This document shows, one piece after another, positions 1 through 4,260 of a stretch of 5,296 nucleotides of DNA. Positions within the stretch are counted from its first letter, which is position 1, and every line of letters starts with the position of its first letter. This DNA is from Microbacterium sp. (lineage in GTDB: Bacteria > Actinomycetota > Actinomycetes > Actinomycetales > Microbacteriaceae). A program made the translations under genes and the position numbers. The stretch covers positions 1 to 5,296 of the forward strand of contig JAITUD010000254.1 in NCBI GenBank assembly GCA_031286555.1, given 5' to 3'. Under the pieces are notes generated by a model, which saw only the letters and a program-made list of their open reading frames with translations, searched no databases and had not been told where the DNA came from.

Positions 1-238
1 TCGGTTTCTCGCCCGCAAGCGCGATGATGATGCCGATCACGGTGATCACGGCGAGGAACAGGTTGTAGAACCCCTGGTTGAACGCCAGGGCCTTCATCGT
101 CTGCGCGTCCGCCTCGGAGGGGACCCCGAAGACGCGGCGGGTGGACGGGTGCGTCCAGCGCACCGATTCCAGCACGAAGATGTACACGTGCAGCAGCGCC
201 GCGACCGCGGCGAGCACGATTCCGATGGTGAGGAACAT
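1..238 (-). CDS. DUF1304 family small membrane protein (partial, C-terminus off the left edge)
   Basis: Reading the minus strand from the ATG at 238 gives 79 codons, open to the window edge. The protein begins MFLTIGIVLAAVAALLHVYI. A first membrane segment covers residues 3-23, a soluble stretch with a Trp-Thr-His-Pro and an Arg-Arg-Val-Phe-Gly motif covers 28-38, and Asn-Gln-Gly-Phe-Tyr-Asn at 54-59 leads into a second membrane segment (60-75). The H17...E24 pattern in the first helix and the NQGxYN motif are what I recognise as the DUF1304 family. Those proteins are usually about 115-125 residues with four membrane helices, so roughly 40 residues are missing. The biochemical function of the family is unknown. 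The gene is divergent from the zinc-finger gene across a 47-bp gap. No Shine-Dalgarno sequence precedes the ATG, so a short or absent leader is likely. Family assignment is from memory of the motif pattern; being a membrane protein is directly visible. Confidence 0.85.
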   Translation of the reverse strand, partial: MFLTIGIVLAAVAALLHVYIFVLESVRWTHPSTRRVFGVPSEADAQTMKALAFNQGFYNLFLAVITVIGIIIALAGEKP

Positions 239-251
239 GGTGTGACACACC
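239..251. promoter_or_regulatory. 13-bp perfect palindrome in divergent promoter gap (operator candidate)
   Basis: GGTGTG and CACACC flank one central base, giving a perfect 13-bp inverted repeat. It begins directly upstream of the DUF1304 start codon and overlaps the end of a TACGGT hexamer (254 to 249, minus strand) that could be that gene's -10 box. A protein bound here would cover the transcription start of the DUF1304 gene and lie in the -35 region of the zinc-finger gene. An operator function is inference; no matching regulator is encoded in the window. Confidence 0.4.
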
Positions 252-273
252 GTAGTACCGATCCGCCTGCGCG

Positions 274-279
274 TAGAGT
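274..279 (+). promoter_or_regulatory. -10 box of a leaderless promoter for the zinc-finger gene
   Basis: TAGAGT matches the actinobacterial TANNNT -10 consensus and ends exactly 6 nt before the ATG at 286. That spacing places the transcription start at or next to the A of the ATG. There is no Shine-Dalgarno sequence in front of the gene, which fits a leaderless transcript. No good -35 box is seen. Confidence 0.55.
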
Positions 280-285
280 CACGAC

Positions 286-669
286 ATGAGCGACGACGCT
301 TCGATTCCGCAGAACATCCTCGACGCCGCCCCTGGCCCGTCCGGCGACGGATGCCAGGACTGCGATGCGACCGGAGGCTGGTGGTTCCATCTGCGGCGAT
401 GCGTGGAGTGCGGACACATCGGATGCTGCGACGACTCTCTCGGGCAGCATGCGACGGCGCACTTCGAGGCCACAGGCCATCGCTGGCTCCGCAGCTTCGA
501 GCCCGGCGAGGACTGGTTCTGGGACTACGTCGGCGCACGCATCGTCGACGGCGGTGAACTGGCACCGCCTCTCGCGCACCCTGCCGACCAGTCGGTGCCC
601 GGCCCGGCCGAGCGCGTGCCGGATGACTGGCAACGGCAGCTCGCGACCGCACGCGCGGAGCGGCAGTAG
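286..669 (+). CDS. UBP-type zinc finger domain-containing protein
   Basis: A 127-residue soluble protein. Residues 23-65 carry the full ligand pattern of a zf-UBP (ubiquitin-specific-protease type) zinc finger: C23-x2-C26, C39-x2-C42, C47 (followed by C48), then H55, H59 and H65. The signature runs 'RRCVECGHIGCCDDS', 'HATAHFEATGHRW'. After the finger comes an acidic and aromatic strand (EPGEDWFWDY, 72-81) typical of the bacterial stand-alone versions, then a low-complexity Pro/Ala-rich tail. In eukaryotes this fold binds the C-terminal Gly-Gly of ubiquitin; the role of the bacterial single-domain proteins is not established. The ATG at 286 is chosen because a TANNNT box lies 6 nt upstream and no earlier in-frame start fits. 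The gene ends in two consecutive TAG stops (667-672) and converges on the MmcQ/YjbR gene with a 7-bp gap. Zinc binding is inferred from the complete ligand set. Confidence 0.9.
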   Translation: MSDDASIPQNILDAAPGPSGDGCQDCDATGGWWFHLRRCVECGHIGCCDDSLGQHATAHFEATGHRWLRSFEPGEDWFWDYVGARIVDGGELAPPLAHPADQSVPGPAERVPDDWQRQLATARAERQ

Positions 670-676
670 TAGCCCG

Positions 677-1036
677 CTACCCCGGCCCGTCCGGGTGCGC
701 GAGATCGTAGGCGCGCGACAGCTTCTGCGGCACGACCATGCGCCAGGCATCCACGACGAACTCCCTCGCCTCCGCAGGATCCAGCGCAGCCAGGTCCGAT
801 CGCACCCAGTGGAATCGCATGTCCGACGGCGAGGGCATCGAGAACTTGTCCGGCTGACCGCCGACGAGCCCCTCGCGCATCTCCTTCGGGAAGCCGAACT
901 CCATCGTGAGCTCGTCCAGCGAGAACGCGACGTAGACCAGCTGGCCGACCCGGAACTTCACCCGCCCGCGGACGAGCACCTCGTACGACCGCTCCAGGGT
1001 CGAGCCGAGAGCGCGCACATCAGCGATGGTCGCCAC
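677..1036 (-). CDS. MmcQ/YjbR family protein
   Basis: A 119-residue protein when started at the GTG at 1036. It matches the MmcQ/YjbR (DUF419-type) fold: an N-terminal helix with the pattern LGSTLERSYE (10-19), then beta strands with Gly-Arg-Val-Lys-Phe-Arg (24-29) and LVYVAFS (33-39), a central KEMREGLVGGQPDKFSMP stretch (51-68), the strand RFHWVRSDLAAL (74-85) and a C-terminal helix with a VVDAWRMVVPQKL motif (94-106). Family members are usually 110-125 residues and are called 'DNA-binding' from a structural resemblance; no physiological role is settled. The GTG start is preferred because family homology begins here and a TATCCT box lies exactly 6 nt upstream. The longer in-frame ATG at 1129 would run into the ltrA-family coding region and adds 31 residues of unrelated sequence. 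The gene is divergent from the LtrA gene (77-bp gap) and convergent with the zinc-finger gene. Confidence 0.88.
   Translation of the reverse strand: MATIADVRALGSTLERSYEVLVRGRVKFRVGQLVYVAFSLDELTMEFGFPKEMREGLVGGQPDKFSMPSPSDMRFHWVRSDLAALDPAEAREFVVDAWRMVVPQKLSRAYDLAHPDGPG
681..695. terminator. Weak stem-loop at the convergent gene ends
   Basis: CCCGG (681-685) and CCGGG (691-695) can pair around a 5-nt loop. The element lies just inside the 3' end of the MmcQ/YjbR gene, 12 nt past the zinc-finger stop codon. There is no T-tract on either strand, so if it stops transcription it is a GC-only actinobacterial-type element. A terminator role is inference from position. Confidence 0.2.
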
Positions 1037-1042
1037 GGGATC

Positions 1043-1048
1043 AGGATA
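1043..1048 (-). promoter_or_regulatory. -10 box of a leaderless promoter for the MmcQ/YjbR gene
   Basis: On the minus strand TATCCT (1048 to 1043) is followed by exactly 6 nt and then the GTG at 1036. This fits leaderless transcription from the start codon and decides the choice of GTG over the longer upstream ATG. The presumed spacer and -35 region is filled by a separate inverted repeat. Confidence 0.5.
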
Positions 1049-1049
1049 C

Positions 1050-1070
1050 GACTGCCTCCGCACGGCAGTC
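1050..1070. promoter_or_regulatory. Inverted repeat across the MmcQ/YjbR promoter (operator candidate)
   Basis: GACTGCC (1050-1056) and GGCAGTC (1064-1070) form a perfect 7-bp inverted repeat with a 7-nt spacer. It abuts the MmcQ/YjbR -10 box and covers the stretch where its -35 contacts would fall. A dimeric regulator could bind here, and the 14-bp centre-to-centre spacing of the arms is compatible with one face of the helix. No regulator gene is adjacent. Confidence 0.35.
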
Positions 1071-1078
1071 TCCGTGAC

Positions 1079-1091
1079 CGCGCGAAGCGCG
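1079..1091. repeat. Short inverted repeat in the -35 region of the LtrA gene
   Basis: CGCGC (1079-1083) and GCGCG (1087-1091) flank a GAA loop. The repeat lies where the -35 box of the LtrA-family gene would fall (about 17 bp upstream of its -10), and no recognisable -35 is present. In sequence this GC-rich, five-base arms can occur by chance, so the meaning is uncertain. Confidence 0.2.
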
Positions 1092-1101
1092 AGCACCTCA
1101 T

Positions 1102-1107
1102 TATTCT
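1102..1107 (+). promoter_or_regulatory. -10 box of a leaderless promoter for the LtrA-family gene
   Basis: TATTCT lies in the only A/T-rich patch of the gap (CATTATTCTTCT) and is followed by exactly 6 nt and then the ATG at 1114. No Shine-Dalgarno sequence precedes the ATG. This is the third gene in the window with the same box-to-start spacing. Confidence 0.6.
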
Positions 1108-1113
1108 TCTGCC

Positions 1114-2373
1114 ATGACCAGCACGTCACCCACCGGCCGCGAGCACCGACTGCGGCCCATGATCGGCCGCGACCCCGGCGAGCGCCACCGCGCCGCCAGC
1201 CCGCTCGAGCTGCTGTACGACCTGACGCTCGTCGTCGCCTTCAGCCAGGCCGGCACCCAGATGGCGCACCTGCTCGAGATCGGCCACTTCGGGGCCGCCG
1301 TCGGGGCATTCGCGTTCGCGATGTTCGCGATCTGCTGGGCGTGGATTAACTACTCCTGGCTCGCCTCCGCGTTCGACAACGACGACATCTTCTTCCGCAT
1401 CGCCACGATGGTGCAGATGATGGGCGTGCTGCTGATGGCGCTCGGGATGCCGGCGCTGTTCTCCTCGATCGACGAGGGCCTGCACGTCGACAACGCCGTC
1501 GTCGTCGCCGGCTACGTCGTCATGCGCCTGTCCACGGTGTCGCTCTGGCTGCGCGTCGCGCGGCACAATCCCGACCTGAGGCGCACGGCGCTCACCTACG
1601 CAGGACTGATCTCCGCGGCCCAGGTCGTGTGGATCGTGCTGATCTTCGTCGATCCCCCGCTGGCCGTCACCGTGGCGATCGTCGTCGCGGTGGGGGTGTT
1701 CGAGGTCTCCGTCCCGGTCATCGCGGAGCGGCTCGAAGGCGGCACCCCGTGGCATCCGCACCACATCGCCGAGCGGTACAGCCTTCTGGTCATCATCGCG
1801 CTCGGCGAGGTCGTGCTCGGCACCGTGCTGGCGATCTCGGCCGTCGTCGAGGAGCAGGGCTGGTCGTGGGAGGCGGGTGTCGTCGCCTTCGGCGGAACGG
1901 CCCTGGCCTTCGCCCTCTGGTGGGTGTACTTCATGCTCCCCTCCGGGGACGTGCTGGCCCGCCATCGCGAGCGCGCCTTCGTCTGGGGCTACGGCCACAT
2001 CCTGTTGTTCGCGGCGATCGCCGCGACCGGCGCCGGTCTGCACGTCGCCTCCTTCGTCATCGAGGGCGTCGCGAAGATCGACGAGACGGCCGCGATCCTC
2101 ACCCTGACGGTCCCCGTGGCGGTCTTCACGGTCGGCCTGTTCGTGCTCTACTCGCTGCTGCTGCGGCAGATCGACGCGTTCCACGGGCTGCTCATCTTCG
2201 GTGCGGTGCTCGCACTCACGGGCGCCGTCGTGGCGGTCGCCGCGGGTGCGAGCCTGGGGACCGGCATCCTGATCACCGTGCTGGCGCCGGTCATCATCAT
2301 CGTCGGCTTCGAGACGGTCGGGCACCGGCACCAGGCCGCCGCGATCGCGCGGATCCTCGACGAGAACCGTTGA
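1114..2373 (+). CDS. Low temperature requirement protein A (LtrA) family membrane protein
   Basis: A 419-residue polytopic membrane protein. After about 28 polar residues comes the family hallmark SPLELLYDLTLVVAFSQ (29-45). Further hydrophobic segments lie near 60-86, 94-116, 128-148, 160-180, 183-204, 222-246, 254-275, 289-317, 327-350, 358-379 and 383-402, roughly 11-12 helices. The second hallmark, HIAERYSLLVIIALGEVVLG (217-236), sits before and within a middle helix, followed by ALWWVYF (267-273). Both motifs are diagnostic of LtrA (PF06772). The family is named for a Listeria monocytogenes gene required for growth at low temperature; its transport or enzymatic activity is unknown. Length is normal. 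The gene is divergent from the MmcQ/YjbR gene and followed after 78 bp by the LLM operon. The ATG at 1114 is supported by the TATTCT box 6 nt upstream. It is unrelated to the group II intron maturase also called LtrA. Confidence 0.95.
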   Translation: MTSTSPTGREHRLRPMIGRDPGERHRAASPLELLYDLTLVVAFSQAGTQMAHLLEIGHFGAAVGAFAFAMFAICWAWINYSWLASAFDNDDIFFRIATMVQMMGVLLMALGMPALFSSIDEGLHVDNAVVVAGYVVMRLSTVSLWLRVARHNPDLRRTALTYAGLISAAQVVWIVLIFVDPPLAVTVAIVVAVGVFEVSVPVIAERLEGGTPWHPHHIAERYSLLVIIALGEVVLGTVLAISAVVEEQGWSWEAGVVAFGGTALAFALWWVYFMLPSGDVLARHRERAFVWGYGHILLFAAIAATGAGLHVASFVIEGVAKIDETAAILTLTVPVAVFTVGLFVLYSLLLRQIDAFHGLLIFGAVLALTGAVVAVAAGASLGTGILITVLAPVIIIVGFETVGHRHQAAAIARILDENR

Positions 2374-2380
2374 TCGGGAA

Positions 2381-2392
2381 TTGACGCGTCAA
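2381..2392. promoter_or_regulatory. 12-bp perfect palindrome overlapping a -35 box (operator candidate) of the LLM operon
   Basis: TTGACGCGTCAA is a perfect 12-bp palindrome 7 bp after the LtrA stop codon and 59 bp before the chosen LLM start. Its left half, TTGACG, is a near-consensus -35 hexamer. Only a weak partner -10 is visible (CATCCC at 2404-2409, 17-bp spacer), which would suit a regulated promoter. The TTGAC/GTCAA arms resemble the short palindromes bound by MarR-type repressors, but naming a regulator family is inference and no regulator is encoded nearby. Confidence 0.5.
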
Positions 2393-2432
2393 CTACGGCG
2401 TTGCATCCCTCTGACGGTCGGATGCTCCGGCC

Positions 2433-2441
2433 GAGGGAAGG
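2433..2441 (+). promoter_or_regulatory. Ribosome binding site of the LLM gene
   Basis: GAGGGAAGG is purine-rich and ends 10 nt before the ATG at 2452, or 7 nt before the GTG at 2449 in the same frame. Its presence favours a start here rather than at the TTG at 2401, which would put this site inside the coding sequence. Unlike the upstream genes, this operon is therefore expected to have a leader of several tens of bases. Confidence 0.5.
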
Positions 2442-2451
2442 TCGTGAGGTG

Positions 2452-3564
2452 ATGTCCACCGACGCGTCAGAGTTCGAGTTCGGGCTGAACTCCTTCGGAG
2501 ACGTGGCCACCGACGGGGGTCGCGTGCAGACCGACGCCGAAGCTGTGCGCCTGCTCGTCGAGGAGGCGCAGCTGGCCGAGTCCGTCGGTCTGGACGTGTT
2601 CAGCGTCGGCGAGCACTACAAGGAGAACCAGGTCGACTCGGCGACTCCGGTCGTCCTCGCGGCCGCCGCGCAGGCGACCTCGACGATCGGTCTCGGCACG
2701 TCCGTCACCGTGCTCTCCACCCAGGATCCGGTGCGGCTCTACCAGGAGTTCGCGACCGTCGACGCCCTCTCGCAGGGCCGCACGCACCTCGTGCTCGGCC
2801 GCGCCTCGGCGATCGAGTCGTTCCCCCTGTTCGGCTACGACATCGCCGAGTACGAGGAGATCTTCGAGGAGAAGCTCGACCTGTTCCTGCGACTCATGCA
2901 CGAGGACCGCGTCACCTGGTCGGGCAAGTACCGCGCGCCGCTCGACGACGTGCGCCTGCACCCGCGGATGCCGGAGGGTGGCGTTCCCGCGTGGATCGGC
3001 ATCGGCGGCAGTCCCGACTCCGTCGTCCGCGCCGCGAAGCACGGGCTGCCTCTGATGATGGCGATCATCGGCGGCCGGCCGGAGCGGTTCGCCGGGCACG
3101 TCGAGCTGTATCTGCGGGCGCTGGCGAAGTACGGTCACCAGGAGCTGCCGATCGCACAGCACTCGCTCGGCCTGATCGCCGAGACCGACGACGAGGCGAA
3201 GAACGTGCACTGGAAGTACTGGCAGCCCGTCGTCACCGAGATCAGCAAGGAGCGCGGCTTCTATCCGCCGACGCCGGAGCGATACGCCGAGGAGATCGAG
3301 TTCGGCGCACTGTACGTCGGATCGCCCGAGACGGTCGCGCAGAAGATGGCCGCAGCGGCCAGGGCGAACCACCTGTCCCGCTTCGACCTGAAGTACGACC
3401 TGCGTCACCTCCCCCGCGAGGTGCGCGAGAGCAGCATCCGGCTGTTCGGCGAGAAGGTCGCACCCCGCGTCAAGGAACTCCTCACCGAGGACCCCGGAGA
3501 CTGGTACCTGACCCGGCGACCGGTCGCCCGGATCACGAAGGACGGAAAGGCAGTCCATGTCTGA
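2452..3564 (+). CDS. LLM class flavin-dependent monooxygenase (Atu2307/SP_0267-like)
   Basis: A 370-residue bacterial luciferase-like TIM-barrel protein. Strand 1 is FEFGLNSFGDV (8-18), the start typical of the Atu2307/SP_0267 subgroup. DVFSVGEHYKEN (48-59) carries the His found at this point in the luciferase fold. IGLGTSVTVLSTQDPVRLYQEFATVDALSQGR (79-110) is the conserved second and third barrel strand with the LLM signature. LVLGRAS (113-119), WIGIGGSPDSVVRAAKHGLPLMMAIIGG (181-208) and LYVGSPETVAQKM (287-299) complete the barrel, the last being the usual phosphate-binding-end motif. Such enzymes use reduced FMN, or F420 in some branches, on a substrate that cannot be read from sequence. 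Residues 345-370 form a charged tail after the barrel. The ATG at 2452 is preferred because the family match begins right after it and a ribosome binding site precedes it; GTG 2449 is possible. It is the first gene of a two-gene operon, overlapping its partner by 8 bp. Confidence 0.92.
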   Translation: MSTDASEFEFGLNSFGDVATDGGRVQTDAEAVRLLVEEAQLAESVGLDVFSVGEHYKENQVDSATPVVLAAAAQATSTIGLGTSVTVLSTQDPVRLYQEFATVDALSQGRTHLVLGRASAIESFPLFGYDIAEYEEIFEEKLDLFLRLMHEDRVTWSGKYRAPLDDVRLHPRMPEGGVPAWIGIGGSPDSVVRAAKHGLPLMMAIIGGRPERFAGHVELYLRALAKYGHQELPIAQHSLGLIAETDDEAKNVHWKYWQPVVTEISKERGFYPPTPERYAEEIEFGALYVGSPETVAQKMAAAARANHLSRFDLKYDLRHLPREVRESSIRLFGEKVAPRVKELLTEDPGDWYLTRRPVARITKDGKAVHV

Positions 3565-4240
3565 GAACATCACTGAAACCGGCATCCGCACCGTCGGCAT
3601 CCTCGGCGCCGGCAAGGTCGGCACCGTGCTCGCGAGGCTGGCCGTCGCCGCCGGGTACCGCGTGCTGATCGCGGGTTCCCGCGACCCGGAGCGCATCGCG
3701 CTCACGATCGAGGTGCTCGTGCCCGGCGCGACCGCCGTGCACGCCGACGACGCCGTCCGCGAGGCCGACGTCGTCGTGCTCGCGCTGCCGCTCGGCAAGC
3801 ACGAGAACCTGCCCGCGGAACTGCTCGAGGGCAAGCTGGTCATCGACACCATGAACTACTGGTGGGAGACCGACGGCATCCGCGACGACCTCAGCGACCC
3901 GCGCACCTCGACCAGCGAGATCGTGCAGGAGTTCCTCGTCGGCGCCCGCGTCGTGAAGGCACTGAACCACATGGGCTATCACGACCTCGATGAAGAGGCC
4001 CGGGCGGCGGATGCCGCAGGGCGCAAGGCGATCGCGATCGCCGGCGACGACCCGGCGGATGTCGCCGAGGTGGCCGCCTTCGTCGACGCGCTCGGCTTCG
4101 ATCCGGTGCTCGCGGGCCCCCTCGCCGCGGGTGCCGTGCTGCAGCCCGGCAACCCCGCCTTCGGCGCCAACCTCCCGGCCGACGAGCTGCGGGCGCTGAT
4201 GGATGCTGCGCCTCAGCAGCATCCCGTTCCAGTCGGCTGA
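3557..4240 (+). CDS. NADPH-dependent F420 reductase-like / NADP oxidoreductase
   Basis: A 227-residue single Rossmann-domain protein of the F420_oxidored (NADP oxidoreductase, coenzyme F420-dependent) type. GILGAGKVG (14-22) is the dinucleotide-binding glycine loop. GSRDPER (40-46) follows strand 2, where Ser-Arg in F420:NADPH oxidoreductases contacts the 2'-phosphate, so NADP(H) rather than NAD(H) is likely. DVVVLALPLGKHENLP (71-86) and LVIDTMNYW (94-102) are conserved strands. KALNHMGYHDL (134-144) and the GDDP turn (163-166) follow the usual order. GPLAAGAVLQPGNPAFG (187-203) is the C-terminal substrate-side segment. The start overlaps the LLM gene's 3' end by 8 bp, with GGAAAGG (3544-3550) 6 nt before the ATG, so translation is probably coupled. 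A plausible role is supplying reduced cofactor to the LLM enzyme or acting on its product. Whether the host makes F420 cannot be told here; many homologues are annotated F420-related without proof. Confidence 0.85.
   Translation: MSENITETGIRTVGILGAGKVGTVLARLAVAAGYRVLIAGSRDPERIALTIEVLVPGATAVHADDAVREADVVVLALPLGKHENLPAELLEGKLVIDTMNYWWETDGIRDDLSDPRTSTSEIVQEFLVGARVVKALNHMGYHDLDEEARAADAAGRKAIAIAGDDPADVAEVAAFVDALGFDPVLAGPLAAGAVLQPGNPAFGANLPADELRALMDAAPQQHPVPVG
4201..4224 (+). terminator. Stem-loop at the 3' end of the LLM operon
   Basis: GGATGCTG (4201-4208) and CAGCATCC (4217-4224) pair perfectly over 8 bp around an 8-nt loop. The element is inside the last codons of the NADP oxidoreductase-like gene, 13 nt before its TGA. 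It has no T-tract. It could help end transcription or protect the mRNA 3' end before the convergent SDR gene. The stem also contains the hexamer GGATGC on both arms, which is common in this window, so it may be incidental. Confidence 0.25.
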
Positions 4241-4242
4241 CC

Positions 4243-4260
4243 GGCGGAACCGGAACCGCC
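4243..4260. terminator. Weak stem-loop between convergent genes
   Basis: GGCGG (4243-4247) and CCGCC (4256-4260) can form a 5-bp stem with an 8-nt loop (AACCGGAA). It fills almost all of the 20-bp gap between the two convergent stop codons. It reads the same in both directions and so could serve either gene, but it is short and lacks a T-tract. Confidence 0.25.

Noticed and set aside
365..1117. 250-codon plus-strand frame across the zinc-finger and MmcQ/YjbR genes
   Set aside because: It runs out of frame through two genes on opposite strands and shows no family similarity.
1037..1129. Upstream ATG start (1129) for the MmcQ/YjbR protein
   Set aside because: It adds 31 residues with no family match and overlaps the start of the divergent LtrA gene and both promoters. 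The GTG at 1036 has a TANNNT box 6 nt upstream.
1126..2331. Long open frame (401 codons) on the minus strand opposite the LtrA-family gene
   Set aside because: Its translation is a low-complexity run of Asp, Arg, Gly, His and Glu with no domain, as expected for the antisense of a GC-rich gene. The plus-strand frame has clear family motifs.
2401..2451. TTG start at 2401 for the LLM protein
   Set aside because: The extra 17 residues are not family-like and include the ribosome binding site for the ATG at 2452.
2467..3852. Long open frame (461 codons) on the minus strand opposite the LLM operon
   Set aside because: It spans two well-recognised plus-strand genes and encodes no recognisable motif; a composition artefact.
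4248..4257. Tandem GGAACC-type direct repeat in the convergent gap
   Set aside because: Two short adjacent copies only; too little to call a repeat element, and part of the hairpin already listed.
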